DNA from: Hymenobacter lapidiphilus
GTDB lineage: Bacteria; Bacteroidota; Bacteroidia; Cytophagales; Hymenobacteraceae
Length of the DNA: 64,000 nt
Assembly (NCBI RefSeq): GCF_003417065.2
Contig: NZ_QVLT01000008.1
Span: 91,709-155,708, forward strand
Direction of reading: 5' to 3'
Below are positions 36,200 through 45,151 of this stretch, in pieces (within the stretch, counting starts at the first letter, position 1; each line of letters starts with the position of its first letter). The notes under the pieces are model-generated. The model saw only the letters and a program-made list of their open reading frames with translations. It did not search any database and was not told the origin of the DNA. A program made the position numbers and the translations under genes.

Positions 36200-36922
36200 A
36201 TGAAATCCAATACCGAAAATCAGGAAGTATTCGCCATCAACGCTCCCGGCGAAACCATCATCCGCCACGGCCAGGCGGCCCCCATCCGGGAGCCCCGGCA
36301 GCTGGCTTACACTGGTCGACTCGATTCGCCCCGGCAGTTTCTTCAGCCGAAAGTCGAGCTGTATGATTTCAAGCAGGCCACCGTGTTCATCAACCAGACG
36401 TCCGGCACCCTGAAGCTGGTGCTGGCTGAGAAGTCGGAGCTGTTTGATAGCGTAACCGGTAGCCTGGAGCTGGCTCCGGAGCTGGCCCAGTTCAAGATTA
36501 ACACCGACCAGAAGTACACGGTCTCCGAGCTGGTGAAGTTTCTCAAGCGCACCCGCTTTTTCTTCTCCGATAAGGACTCCCATGCCGTGCTGCTCAGCAG
36601 CCTGATGAACTTCTCGGCCAAGGTGCAAACCAAGATTGAGCAGCAGCAGAGCACCAACGGCAGCAGCAAAAACAACCTGGAGCGGGAGGTGCACGGCATT
36701 GAGTGGAACCGGGAGTTCGTGCTGACCACGCCCATTTTCAAGGGCTACCCTGCCAAGTCCTTCCGGGTGGAAATCGGTATCGACCCGACTGATGCCAGCG
36801 TGAAGCTCTACCTCGAATCGGCGGAACTCTTCGAACTGGAGCAGCAGTACCGCGCCGAGCTGCTGGCCGAGGAGGCCGCCTACTTCGAGCAGTGGGGCTG
36901 CTCGGTGCTCTACCAGTCCTAA
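36200..36922 (+). CDS. Phage protein, weak DUF2303 resemblance
   Basis: The 240-residue cytoplasmic protein has a central helical segment with a DKDSHAVLLSSLMNFSAKVQTKIE stretch, then NREFVLTTPIFKGYPAKSFRVEIGIDP and an acidic helical C-terminus. The 'PIFKG' block followed by a helical end recalls DUF2303 phage proteins, but the match is by eye and weak. A terminator follows, so it closes the early transcription unit. Confidence 0.5.
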   Translation: MKSNTENQEVFAINAPGETIIRHGQAAPIREPRQLAYTGRLDSPRQFLQPKVELYDFKQATVFINQTSGTLKLVLAEKSELFDSVTGSLELAPELAQFKINTDQKYTVSELVKFLKRTRFFFSDKDSHAVLLSSLMNFSAKVQTKIEQQQSTNGSSKNNLEREVHGIEWNREFVLTTPIFKGYPAKSFRVEIGIDPTDASVKLYLESAELFELEQQYRAELLAEEAAYFEQWGCSVLYQS

Positions 36923-36934
36923 GCCACTAGCCTG

Positions 36935-36966
36935 AAGCCCGCCGGGCAATTGTTCGGCGGGCTTTT
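36935..36966 (+). terminator. Terminator closing the early operon
   Basis: AAGCCCGCCG (36935-36944) pairs with CGGCGGGCTT (36955-36964) and is followed by TT. It separates the early genes from the replication gene. Confidence 0.8.
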
Positions 36967-36984
36967 CGGTGCTCTTCCTCTGCT

Positions 36985-38151
36985 ATGAGCCAGCCCCACC
37001 GCTTCCTGCACGCCGATTCCGCCGGCGCCTTTACCCCGCCTAGCACCCGCCCTATGCTACCCATCCGCCAGAACCTCAACCGTCTTACCGCCCTCAACCG
37101 CACGCTGCGGGCGGTGCTGATTGAGGTGGCGGGCCTAGCGGAGAACGGTAAGCACGGCGCCTTCACCGGTAGCAATGAGCTGCTGAGCCAGAGCGTGGGC
37201 GGCACGGTGCGCACCATCACCCGCGCGCTGGCCGAATTGCAGCGGCTGGAGCTGCTCACGATTGAGGGCGCCACCAAGCTGCGCAGGGTCGCTACCACGC
37301 CGCGCCTGCGGGTGTGCTACACCGGTTCCGGAGCCGAGCAACTGGCCGCCGTGGAGGCCCTGAATTCGTCCCTGTCTATAGACAAAATGTCTATAGACAC
37401 ACCGGCAAAACCGGGACTGTCTATAGACAACGGTGGTCGTGTCTATAGACATTCAGGGTCAGTGTCTATAGACATTCAGGGTATGCCTTATAAGGAGACC
37501 AAGAACTATAACCAAGATAACCAAGAGGAGGAGGAGGAGGAGGAGCAGGAAGGGCCGCTTCGCTCCAGCTCCGCCTCCGAAAAAAAAATAGGGGAGCTGG
37601 AAAATGAAAACCAGCGGCTGGCCGCTGAGTTGGCCGACATGACCCAGCAGCGGGATATGCTCCGCGCCTCGCTGCTGGCCATTCGTCCTGCCAGCTCAGT
37701 CGGCGCCACCGCGTCGGCTCCGCACACTGGGGCCGCGGCGGCTGGCCGCAAGATGCCCTACGCCGAATCCCGCTACGCCACGCCGGACGGTTTCACGGCT
37801 CTGGCCGCTCAGCTCAACTACTCGGCGGCCTACGCCCCGCACTACCTGGCCCACATCGCGGCCGCAGCGGCCCACGAGGCCAACCGCGACGAGCGGGGCT
37901 GGCAAAACTTCACCCGCTGCTTTCTCTCCAACGACGCCAACTCGGCCCGTGGCCTCATCACCACGGCCCCCAAAGACGCTACCCATGCAGACGAATCCCA
38001 CTACCCTCGCCAAAACCGTGGCGCCGAAAACCGTGGCGCTGGCTACGGTCAGCCCCGCGCTACGGGCCGCCTTGACGTTGAGGCAGCCGTCGCCGTCGCT
38101 GGAGCTTTTGCTAGCCTCAGCGCACCAGCGCGACCCGATGGCGCTGCTTAG
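36985..38151 (+). CDS. Winged-helix replication protein with internal iterons
   Basis: The 388-residue protein has a winged-helix DNA-binding N-terminus (LNRLTALNRTLRAVLIEVAGLAENGKHGAF; then SVGGTVRTITRALAELQRLELLTIEG), a flexible middle, a poly-Glu run (about 181-188), a coiled-coil stretch and a helical C-terminus. The flexible middle (about 130-163) is encoded by five copies of a 12-bp palindrome (see 37373-37474). The layout parallels the lambda O gene, where the origin lies inside the initiator gene. It should recognise the origin and recruit the host replication machinery. The next gene starts in a different frame within its 3' end. Confidence 0.7.
   Translation: MSQPHRFLHADSAGAFTPPSTRPMLPIRQNLNRLTALNRTLRAVLIEVAGLAENGKHGAFTGSNELLSQSVGGTVRTITRALAELQRLELLTIEGATKLRRVATTPRLRVCYTGSGAEQLAAVEALNSSLSIDKMSIDTPAKPGLSIDNGGRVYRHSGSVSIDIQGMPYKETKNYNQDNQEEEEEEEQEGPLRSSSASEKKIGELENENQRLAAELADMTQQRDMLRASLLAIRPASSVGATASAPHTGAAAAGRKMPYAESRYATPDGFTALAAQLNYSAAYAPHYLAHIAAAAAHEANRDERGWQNFTRCFLSNDANSARGLITTAPKDATHADESHYPRQNRGAENRGAGYGQPRATGRLDVEAAVAVAGAFASLSAPARPDGAA
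37373..37474. repeat. Five TGTCTATAGACA palindromes inside the replication gene (likely origin)
   Basis: Exact copies of TGTCTATAGACA lie at 37373-37384, 37388-37399, 37418-37429, 37440-37451 and 37463-37474. Start-to-start spacings are 15, 30, 22 and 23 bases. The last two copies share an extended 20-base unit (palindrome plus TTCAGGGT). A purine-rich GAG-repeat tract (from about 37526) follows. This is an iteron array consistent with a replication origin. Confidence 0.9.
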
Positions 38152-38830
38152 TGCCATGATGGAGGTGCGGCCTGAGCTGGCGCTGGCCGGCCCGCAGCTC
38201 AGTGCCCTGCGCGCCGCCGATGCGGCCGCTCCGGTGCAGGCCACGGCGCGGTTGCTGGCCTACGTGGACGGCATGTTCAACTTCGCCGATAACAAGCGGC
38301 TCAACACGTTGCAGGTATCGATGCTGGCCAACGACCTGGTGCAGCGCTACTGGCGTCTCAAATTCGATGAGCTGGTCTACGTGCTGCGCGAAGGAGCCAA
38401 CGGCCGCTACCACACCTTCGACCGCATCGACGCGGGCGTGATTCATGGCTGGTTTGCCGAGTACCTGGCTGAGCGGGATGCGCTGCTGGAGGTGCAGATC
38501 CACAACGAGCATGTGGCCTACCAGGAGCGGGCCGTCCAGGTGGCCAAGGATATGCCCATCAGCGCGCTCTACGTCCGTCAGAAGTGCGCGGGCTACCATC
38601 CGTCCGAACTGCTACGGCTCCAGCGGTGGGTGGCCGGCAAGTGGCCGGCGGAGCCGCTACTAGCGCAGGCCGTGAACGACTACGATGCGGAGCTGTGGCG
38701 CAAAGAGCGGCTGGCAGCGGCGAAACTAGCGGAGGCCCGCGGCAAAGCCCGGCTGGTGCTGGCTGAGTTTGCGCAGATAGAGCAGCAGTGGGCAGCAGCA
38801 GAAATGCAGCCCGAAGCCGACGCCGCATGA
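37985..38830 (+). CDS. Replication-associated phage protein (DUF6633-like)
   Basis: From ATG 37985 the product is 281 residues and overlaps the replication gene's 3' end in another frame. The central block LNTLQVSMLANDLVQRYWRLKFDELVYVLREGANGRYHTFDRIDAGVIHGWFAEYLAERDAL matches my recollection of DUF6633 proteins, found after replication genes in Bacteroidota phages. A helicase-loader role is plausible by position; no ATPase motif is seen. The C-terminus is a charged helix. Confidence 0.65.
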   Translation: MQTNPTTLAKTVAPKTVALATVSPALRAALTLRQPSPSLELLLASAHQRDPMALLSAMMEVRPELALAGPQLSALRAADAAAPVQATARLLAYVDGMFNFADNKRLNTLQVSMLANDLVQRYWRLKFDELVYVLREGANGRYHTFDRIDAGVIHGWFAEYLAERDALLEVQIHNEHVAYQERAVQVAKDMPISALYVRQKCAGYHPSELLRLQRWVAGKWPAEPLLAQAVNDYDAELWRKERLAAAKLAEARGKARLVLAEFAQIEQQWAAAEMQPEADAA

Positions 38831-39102
38831 AAAAGCCGCATGAGTACCTCTCTGATGCGGCCAGCGTGGCCGGCATCTACGACCAGGCCCACGACTCCGA
38901 AGCCCACTGGAGCCGCATTGCCGAGGCTGCGGTAGTGCTGTGTCAGCAGGATGCCCAGCGCGAAATCGAGGCCCTGCAGGAGCAGCTACTTCTCAATGCC
39001 GAGGCCCTCACGCAGCACATGACCCGCAACGGCCCACCCCCGCGCCGCTTGGGTGAACTGTCCAGGCCCAGCTACCCAGGTGGGGACTACCCGCCCTTCT
39101 GA
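38827..39102 (+). CDS. Phage hypothetical protein, 91 residues
   Basis: The ATG at 38827 overlaps the preceding stop as ATGA, supporting coupled translation. The protein is helical and charged (AQREIEALQEQLLLNAEALTQHM). No family is recognised. Confidence 0.6.
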   Translation: MKKPHEYLSDAASVAGIYDQAHDSEAHWSRIAEAAVVLCQQDAQREIEALQEQLLLNAEALTQHMTRNGPPPRRLGELSRPSYPGGDYPPF

Positions 39103-39160
39103 TAGTCGAAACCGAAGCCCGCAAACGAAACCTGCTACCCTCACCTCTCACGCTACCCGC

Positions 39161-39871
39161 ATGAAACTCCGCTTCATCACCCCCGCCACTACCGCCCACG
39201 TTCGCCAGAGCACGGCCCGCACCATCACCGTCGCCCGCAAAGCCGGCAGCCTGAGCTTTTCCGCCGCCCTGGTACGCGAGCTGGGCCTGAGCACCACCGG
39301 CCCCGGCGCTACGCTCACCGAGGACGCCGACGCACCCGGCAGCTGGTACGCCCTGTTCGGCTCGACTGAGCCCGCCCATGATAGCCGCCCGCTGCGGGGC
39401 AAGTCGGCCGAGAAGGACCGCAAGGAAACCCAGGGCCTCAACTTCATCAACACCCCGCTGGCCCGCGCCGTGCTCGACAGCCATCAGGTGCCGGCCGATA
39501 CCAACCGCCTGGTGCTGCAGGTGCTGCCCGAGCCGGTGGAATTCGAGGGGATGGTGCTCTGGCCGCTGCGTGTGGGCGCCCAACCGTCCGCCGTGCCCGC
39601 CAAAGCCGCTACACCCGCGAAAGTTCCTGCCACGCCAGCGCCCACGTTGCCAGCGAAACCCGAAGCCCCGGCTCTTTCGCCCGTTGCGGCCGGCCCTTCC
39701 CGCCCGGTGGCCAGCATTGCCGATGCGTCGGATGCCCGACTGGAGCAGCGCCATGAGCACCTGCTGGAATCCAGCAAGCCTTTAACCGGCAAGGAGGTGG
39801 CCGAGCTGTCGGCGCTGCGCTCGGAGCTGCAAAAGCGCGGGGTGCTGGAGCTGGCCAGTGAGCCCTACTAG
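39161..39871 (+). CDS. Phage hypothetical protein with Ala/Pro linker
   Basis: From ATG 39161 the product is 236 residues. The N-terminal domain (about 1-135) is beta-rich (KLRFITPATTAHVRQSTARTITVARK, GMVLWPLRVG). A 65-residue Ala/Pro-rich linker follows, then a short helical C-terminus. The two-domain shape suggests a DNA- or protein-binding accessory; there is no family call. Confidence 0.55.
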   Translation: MKLRFITPATTAHVRQSTARTITVARKAGSLSFSAALVRELGLSTTGPGATLTEDADAPGSWYALFGSTEPAHDSRPLRGKSAEKDRKETQGLNFINTPLARAVLDSHQVPADTNRLVLQVLPEPVEFEGMVLWPLRVGAQPSAVPAKAATPAKVPATPAPTLPAKPEAPALSPVAAGPSRPVASIADASDARLEQRHEHLLESSKPLTGKEVAELSALRSELQKRGVLELASEPY

Positions 39872-39924
39872 TCCGCCTTATCACCCGCTAAGTCAATCAT
39901 TCCTAACTCCAATAAAACCAGACG

Positions 39925-40464
39925 ATGAAAATCCTTAGAGGAGAACTCGACACCATGCAGGCGCTGGAGCAGGCAGCCAGCCCCGGCACTTGGCGCTACA
40001 ACCCGTACGACGCCACGGTAACCGCTTTTGGCGAGCCCACGCCCACTGGCGTCCCGCCCGGACAACAGCCACGCCCGGAGGACTACGACGTGTCTGTGTC
40101 AGCGGTCTTCAACATCCATGAAGAGCAGGATGAATTGGAAAATCTGGAAAGCGACGCGGAGTTCTGCTGCGCCGCCCGCGACTTCGTGCCCCGCGCCATT
40201 GCGGCCCTGCGCTTCACCGAGGCCAGCACCGAGGAGGCGCTGGCTATCCTCGACGACGCCATAGGGCTGGCAAACGTCGCCTCCCCATCGCAGCTCTCTG
40301 ATGCAATCGAGCTGGCCATTCAGAAGCTACGCCCCGAGCCTACGCCGGTACACGATACCGCCGCGCTGGAGCAGCTGGCCCGGGCGCATCCGATTGAGCT
40401 ACCGTGGCTGGACGAGGTGTGTGGGAATTGTGGCCATGAGGCGAAGGCCGGATGCTGCCCATGA
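39925..40464 (+). CDS. Phage hypothetical protein with C-terminal Cys cluster
   Basis: The 179-residue protein is acidic and helical and ends in EVCGNCGHEAKAGCCP, a possible zinc knuckle. The next gene starts inside its end in another frame. No family is recognised. Confidence 0.55.
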   Translation: MKILRGELDTMQALEQAASPGTWRYNPYDATVTAFGEPTPTGVPPGQQPRPEDYDVSVSAVFNIHEEQDELENLESDAEFCCAARDFVPRAIAALRFTEASTEEALAILDDAIGLANVASPSQLSDAIELAIQKLRPEPTPVHDTAALEQLARAHPIELPWLDEVCGNCGHEAKAGCCP

Positions 40465-40775
40465 TAAAAGCCATCCAAGACCAGATGGATGCAGCCAAGG
40501 CCGCCGGCAAGGGGAAATCCCAGGCCGGCGGCCAACGTGCGCCCACCCGCCGCCGCAAAGCCACCAAGCCTATCACGCCCGAACCCGCTGCCGAAGAAGT
40601 GGAGGAGGAGGAAGTAGAGCCACTACTACAGCCCGACCCCACGCCCCGCTACTACACCAGCACCAGCCGCACGCCCAATGGCCTGCTGATGGCCCGCCTC
40701 GTCGGCTACTCCGAAGCCCAGCTGCAGGAGGTGTACGCCTTCACCCAGGCCCGGCATGGCGCCCGGCCCTACTGA
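40452..40775 (+). CDS. Phage hypothetical protein, 107 residues
   Basis: It overlaps the preceding gene by 13 bases. The N-terminus is basic (GKGKSQAGGQRAPTRRRKATKP), the middle is acidic (AAEEVEEEEVEP) and the C-terminus is helical. No family is recognised. Confidence 0.5.
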   Translation: MLPMIKAIQDQMDAAKAAGKGKSQAGGQRAPTRRRKATKPITPEPAAEEVEEEEVEPLLQPDPTPRYYTSTSRTPNGLLMARLVGYSEAQLQEVYAFTQARHGARPY

Positions 40776-40796
40776 TTCACCCTATTTCGATCTGCC

Positions 40797-41099
40797 ATGC
40801 TACCTGTATCCCTCGCTACTCCCTGGCTGCCCCATGCCGAGCACCTGCGCCAGACGCTGGCGCAACTCGACCCGACAGAGCGACGCCGCATCCTCGACTA
40901 CATCACGACCCCGCCCGAGCCGCCGAAAATCCGCAGCTACCCGATTGGTGAGTGCATGGCCGCCGCCCGCCGTGTGGCCCAACTGCTGAGCGCGCACCCG
41001 AGCTGGAGCCAGGCCCATGCCCGGCGGGATACGGCCCGGGAGATGGGCGTGAGCACCGTGCAGCTGCGGCGGATGCTGGCCCATGCCGAGGGTGGATGA
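40797..41099 (+). CDS. Phage HTH-like hypothetical protein, 100 residues
   Basis: The C-terminal segment (SWSQAHARRDTAREMGVSTVQLRRML) resembles a helix-turn-helix. It lies upstream of the terminase and may control late transcription, but that is only positional. Confidence 0.5.
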   Translation: MLPVSLATPWLPHAEHLRQTLAQLDPTERRRILDYITTPPEPPKIRSYPIGECMAAARRVAQLLSAHPSWSQAHARRDTAREMGVSTVQLRRMLAHAEGG

Positions 41100-41195
41100 G
41101 GGTGGAGTGCAGTTGGGCGACGGAATGGGTTGGGTTCGCGGCGTTTTGAAGGTGCGGGCCTTGCTTGGTGGGGCTTAGGGTAGGAAGTTCGTGTC

Positions 41196-41954
41196 ATGTC
41201 CGCCCAAGCCAAGAAGTCTGCCAGCCCAAAGCCCGACGCAAAGCAAAAGCGCTTCGTGTCGCTCTTCTGTGCCGACCCGGCGCTGAACGCTACTCGGGCC
41301 GCTATTGGTGCGGGCTACAGCGAGAAGACGGCCGCTCAGCAGGCAAGTCGGTTGTTAAGAAATGTTAAGGTCCGCGACGCTATTGAAAAGGTGCTGGCCA
41401 AGGCGGCGATGGGTACCGAAGAAATTGCGGCCCAGTGGTCAGCTATCGGTCGCGTTAACCTGTCGGACTTCTTTGATACGGTGCGCCGCTACAGGCATCC
41501 GCAGGTGGAAAAGCCACTGGCTGAAGTAATTGCCGAGCGGCAGGAGCAAATCGATTTCGAGGAAGAGTTTGCCGACGCATCCGACCTGACGGAGAAGCAG
41601 CAGGACGACCACTTCGTTGAGCAGCAGCTCCGTAAGCACGAGGTGCTGCGGTTGCAGATTGAGCTGCGGCGCAATCCGGCCGCCACGCGCATCGTGGCTG
41701 GGCCGGTGGAGTGGTACGATGAGATGGAGCTGAACCTGGCCAAGGCCCACGCGCTGGGTGTGTTCGATCTGGCCAAGTCCATCAAGCCCACCCAGCACGG
41801 CATTGCTATTGAGCTGCCTGACCGCCTGGGGGCATTAGAGCGGCTGGCCAAGTGGCAGGGCATGTTCGTCGACAAGGTGGAGCACAGCGGCTCGATGGGC
41901 ATCGTATGGGAAGAAACCAAAGCGTATGAGGGTGGGGAGGCCCAGGCTCTATGA
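41196..41954 (+). CDS. terS: Terminase small subunit
   Basis: The 252-residue protein has a Terminase_2-type N-terminal domain (QKRFVSLFCADPALNATRAAIGAGYSEKTAAQQASRLLRNVKV), a DNA-binding helix-turn-helix, followed by a long helical body and a domain ending near LERLAKWQGMFVDKVEH. It recognises the pac or cos site and loads the large subunit. Its end overlaps the large-subunit start by 4 bases (ATGA). Confidence 0.9.
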   Translation: MSAQAKKSASPKPDAKQKRFVSLFCADPALNATRAAIGAGYSEKTAAQQASRLLRNVKVRDAIEKVLAKAAMGTEEIAAQWSAIGRVNLSDFFDTVRRYRHPQVEKPLAEVIAERQEQIDFEEEFADASDLTEKQQDDHFVEQQLRKHEVLRLQIELRRNPAATRIVAGPVEWYDEMELNLAKAHALGVFDLAKSIKPTQHGIAIELPDRLGALERLAKWQGMFVDKVEHSGSMGIVWEETKAYEGGEAQAL

Positions 41955-43441
41955 AGCTCACGCTGAAGCAGACGACGGCCCTCGATATTTTAGAGGATGA
42001 CTCAACCACCGAGTTGGTGTATGGTGGTGGAGCTGGTGGCGGTAAGTCCGCGCTGGGCACCTACTGGGTGGCTAAGGGCTGCCTGAAGTATGCCGGCTCC
42101 CGCTGGCTCATCGGCCGCGCCAAGCTCAAGAACCTGAAGGATACCACGTTGCTCACGCTGCTGGAGGTACTCGGCAAGCAGGGCCTCACCGCCGCCCACT
42201 ACCGCTACAATGAGCAGGCAGGTACGCTCACGTTCTTCAACGGAAGCATCATCTTTCTCAAAGACCTTTTTCAGTACCCTTCTGATAAGAACTTCGATAG
42301 CCTGGGCTCGATGGAAATCACCGGCGCCTTCATCGACGAATGCAATCAGGTGGTGCAGAAGGCCTGGGGCATCGTCAAGTCCCGTATCCGCTACCGCCTC
42401 AACTTCTACTGCCACCAGTGCGGCCGGCCCAACCAGGCTTCGGGCGACCATACGGGCAATGAGGTGCTAGGCTACGACGATAACGGGCAGCCCAACCAAT
42501 GGAAGTGCCGCGGCTGCGGCTGCGTGACCCGCGGGCTCATGCCCAAGGTGCTGGGCAGCTGCAACCCAGCTAAGAACTGGGTGTACGCCACCTTCTACAA
42601 GCCCAGCAAGGACGGCACGCTCAAGCCCTACCGGCGCTTTGTGCAGTCGCTTCTTTCCGATAACAAGTACACGCCGGCCAGCTACCGCGAAACGCTGCTC
42701 ACACTTGACATGGCTAGCATCGAGCGCCTGTTGCGCGGCAACTGGGAGTACGACGGCGACCCGGCCACGCTCATCGCCTACAACCGCATCTGCGACCTGT
42801 TTACCAACTCCTTCGTGGAAAGCGGCGCGCCCGCCATCACGGCTGACGTGGCCCGCTTCGGTGCCGATAAGGCAGTGGTAGGCGTGTGGCTGGGCTTTCG
42901 GCTGGTCAACGTCGTGGTGATGGACAAGAGCAAAACTACTGAGTTGGTGGCCCTCATCCGGGGGCTTGCCACGACGCACAAAGTACCGATGTCGCGCATC
43001 GTTGTCGACGAGGATGGTGTGGGGGGCGGCGTCGTGGATGGACTGCCCGGCTGCATTGGCTTTGTCAACAACGCCCGCCCCATGCCGTCGCTGGAGGAAG
43101 TAGAGCGTGCCCGCTCGGAAGGCCGCGAGCCCAAGCCCGAGAACTACGAGAACCTCAAAGCCCAGTGTCAATACCTGCTGGCTGGCTGTATCAACGCCGC
43201 CGGCATGTTCATCGCCGAAGCCGCCCTCACCTCTGAGCAGCGGGAAGCGCTCATGGAAGAGCTGAGCGTGATTAAGCAGCGCGACATGGATAAGGACGGC
43301 CCGCTGAAGGTGCTGAGCAAGGATGATATCAAAGAGCTGATTGGCCGCTCTCCCGACTACTCCGACATGATGAGCATGCGCATGCGTCTGGAGCTTCAGC
43401 CACCAGCCCCGAAACCTATCACCCACTACCAGTCCTTCTGA
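41951..43441 (+). CDS. terL: Terminase large subunit
   Basis: The 496-residue packaging motor has Walker A GGGAGGGKSALG (about 25-36), Walker B ITGAFIDECNQ near residue 130, and an RNase H-like nuclease domain opened by ITADVARFGADKAVVGVW, with a second acid in RIVVDEDGVGGG. An additional CHQCGRPN ... WKCRGCGCV segment (about 156-193) looks like a zinc ribbon inserted between motor and nuclease. It overlaps TerS by 4 bases and the next gene by 1 (TGATG). Confidence 0.95.
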   Translation: MKLTLKQTTALDILEDDSTTELVYGGGAGGGKSALGTYWVAKGCLKYAGSRWLIGRAKLKNLKDTTLLTLLEVLGKQGLTAAHYRYNEQAGTLTFFNGSIIFLKDLFQYPSDKNFDSLGSMEITGAFIDECNQVVQKAWGIVKSRIRYRLNFYCHQCGRPNQASGDHTGNEVLGYDDNGQPNQWKCRGCGCVTRGLMPKVLGSCNPAKNWVYATFYKPSKDGTLKPYRRFVQSLLSDNKYTPASYRETLLTLDMASIERLLRGNWEYDGDPATLIAYNRICDLFTNSFVESGAPAITADVARFGADKAVVGVWLGFRLVNVVVMDKSKTTELVALIRGLATTHKVPMSRIVVDEDGVGGGVVDGLPGCIGFVNNARPMPSLEEVERARSEGREPKPENYENLKAQCQYLLAGCINAAGMFIAEAALTSEQREALMEELSVIKQRDMDKDGPLKVLSKDDIKELIGRSPDYSDMMSMRMRLELQPPAPKPITHYQSF

Positions 43442-44225
43442 TGTCGACACCCCACCTCGCTACCGCCCTGCACCAGCTGCCCACTCGCTGGGCCGATGTG
43501 ACCCTTGCACAGGCTGCGGACCTCTCTGCCCTTCCTGAAGGCGCTACCGTGCAGGACTGCCTGGCCCTGCTGCTGGGCTGCGCAGGCGCTGAGCTGCTAC
43601 ACCTCTCGCCCCAGGCCCTTGCCGGGGCGCTGGGCTCGGTGCTATTCTTAAGTGAGCCCGCCCCCGAAGGCCTGCAATCCTTCCCCCGCGTAGCCGTGCT
43701 CACCATGGACGAAGTCGAAGTGCCAGTGCCCGACGTGCTCGAAGACCTCACGTTCGGCCAGGCCGCCGACATCGGGGCCGCTATCCGCGATGCGGGCCAC
43801 GACGTGCCGCGCCTGCGCATCGTAGTGGCCGCCATCATCCTGCAACCCGCCTACGACGGCATGCCCTACGACTCGGACCGGGCCCAGGCGCTGGAGGCGG
43901 TTGTAGGCCAGATGAGCCTGGCCGAAGCGCTGCCGCTCACTGATTTTTTTTTGCCGAGTTCGACCGGATTCGACGAAGCCACGCCGCCCGCCTCAAGCCC
44001 ATTCCTCTCAGCCAAGCCGAGCGGGCCGCCAACATCGGCGCCTTCAGTGCCGAGTGGGACACGCTGGCCGTCGTGGATGCGCTGGCCGGCGGCGACAAAA
44101 CCCGCTGGGACTACTTCTACCGCCTCAAGTGGGCCGAGGTGAACACCATGATTGAGTTGGAGAACCACAAAGCCTACTACCGCCACCAGGTGCACCTCAA
44201 GCAGGAGCAGCTACAGAAACGATAA
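43441..44225 (+). CDS. Putative tail-assembly chaperone with frameshift at T9
   Basis: The frame opened at 43441 continues to 44142, but a T9 run at 43944-43952 offers a switch to the -1 frame, which then runs cleanly to 44225, 3 bases before the next gene. The two joined parts give about 261 residues: an N-terminal region with the TFGQAADIGAAIRDAG block common in tail chaperones of such phages, and a C-terminal part ending KWAEVNTMIELENHKAYYRHQ. The 0-frame tail after T9 (63 codons) is Pro/Ser/Arg-rich, as expected of out-of-frame translation. Either slippage is used, as in lambda gpG/gpGT, or one T is missing. Confidence 0.65.
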
Positions 44226-44228
44226 GCG

Positions 44229-44669
44229 ATGACCTATCCCGTCCCCATCATCCGCGCCTGCGCCGAGGCGGCCCTTCCCGGCTGCCGCGTCGTGCATGGC
44301 GAAAAGGAAGAGGCCAACCTTGACCTTGACCGGCTGCGCTACACCGATACCGTGGTGCTCATCGAGGATAAGATGCTGGTGAGCCTCAACCGCAACAAGT
44401 TCGGCATCCGCACCACCACGACCTTCCAAACCACGGTGTCCGTGCTGGCCTACTCCAAGCTGGCCGACTCGGCCGATGTGCGCCTACCGCGCATGAACGC
44501 GCTACTCACGGCCGCCATGGCCCTGCTGCTGAAGCTGGAGCAACATCCGGCACTGGAGAAGGCGGTGGCCACCAGTATCGTGAGCGCCTACAACCAGTTT
44601 GACGGCAACCTCGACGGGGTAGTGCTGCAACTCAACCTCACGCCCGCCGAGCGGGCTTCTATCTGCTAA
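44229..44669 (+). CDS. Phage tail protein, possibly tail terminator/completion
   Basis: The 146-residue protein of mixed alpha/beta character (VVLIEDKMLVSLNRNKFGIRTTTTFQTTVSVLAYSKLAD; then LLTAAMALLLKLEQHPALE) resembles tail-terminator proteins in size and position, before a gp10-like gene. The call is tentative. Confidence 0.5.
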   Translation: MTYPVPIIRACAEAALPGCRVVHGEKEEANLDLDRLRYTDTVVLIEDKMLVSLNRNKFGIRTTTTFQTTVSVLAYSKLADSADVRLPRMNALLTAAMALLLKLEQHPALEKAVATSIVSAYNQFDGNLDGVVLQLNLTPAERASIC

Positions 44670-44674
44670 CGGCC

Positions 44675-45151
44675 GTGAACCTGTCCCAGCTACTCGATAC
44701 CGAAATTCTGCGCACTCAGCAGGAGCTAGGCGAGAACATCGTGGCCAGCGGGCAGCGCGCCACCGGCCGCACCATTGCCGCGCTGCGCTCCGAATCGGCT
44801 CCGGAGCTGGGCCGACTGCTGGGCCCGGCCCATATCGGCGTGCTGGAGGAGGGCAGCGCCCCGGCCCGTGACCCCAATGCCAAGCCGGGCCGGGCCATGG
44901 TCGACGACATTCGCCTCTGGCTGGAGGCGCGTGGGCTGGGCCTCAACCCCTGGGCTGTGGCTACGAGCATCCTGCGCAAGGGCACGCGCCTGCATCGGGG
45001 CCAGGACCCGCGCTTCGGCAGGCCCACTGGCACGCTGCGGGATGTGTTGGCCGCTTCCCGCGCCCGCCTGCGCCAAGGCATCGCCGCCGAAACCCGCCGC
45101 TCCATCAGTAGCGAGCTGTTTGCTGACTTCGCTTCTAAAACCGCTTACTAA
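44675..45151 (+). CDS. HK97-gp10-like / tail completion protein
   Basis: The 158-residue protein has an N-terminal helix and the GLNPWAVATSILRKGTRLHRGQDPRFGRPTGTLRDVL segment, which matches the 'a..i...G.r' pattern common in HK97-gp10-type virion proteins. Such proteins join head and tail. The stop overlaps the next start (TAATG). Confidence 0.55.
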   Translation: MNLSQLLDTEILRTQQELGENIVASGQRATGRTIAALRSESAPELGRLLGPAHIGVLEEGSAPARDPNAKPGRAMVDDIRLWLEARGLGLNPWAVATSILRKGTRLHRGQDPRFGRPTGTLRDVLAASRARLRQGIAAETRRSISSELFADFASKTAY

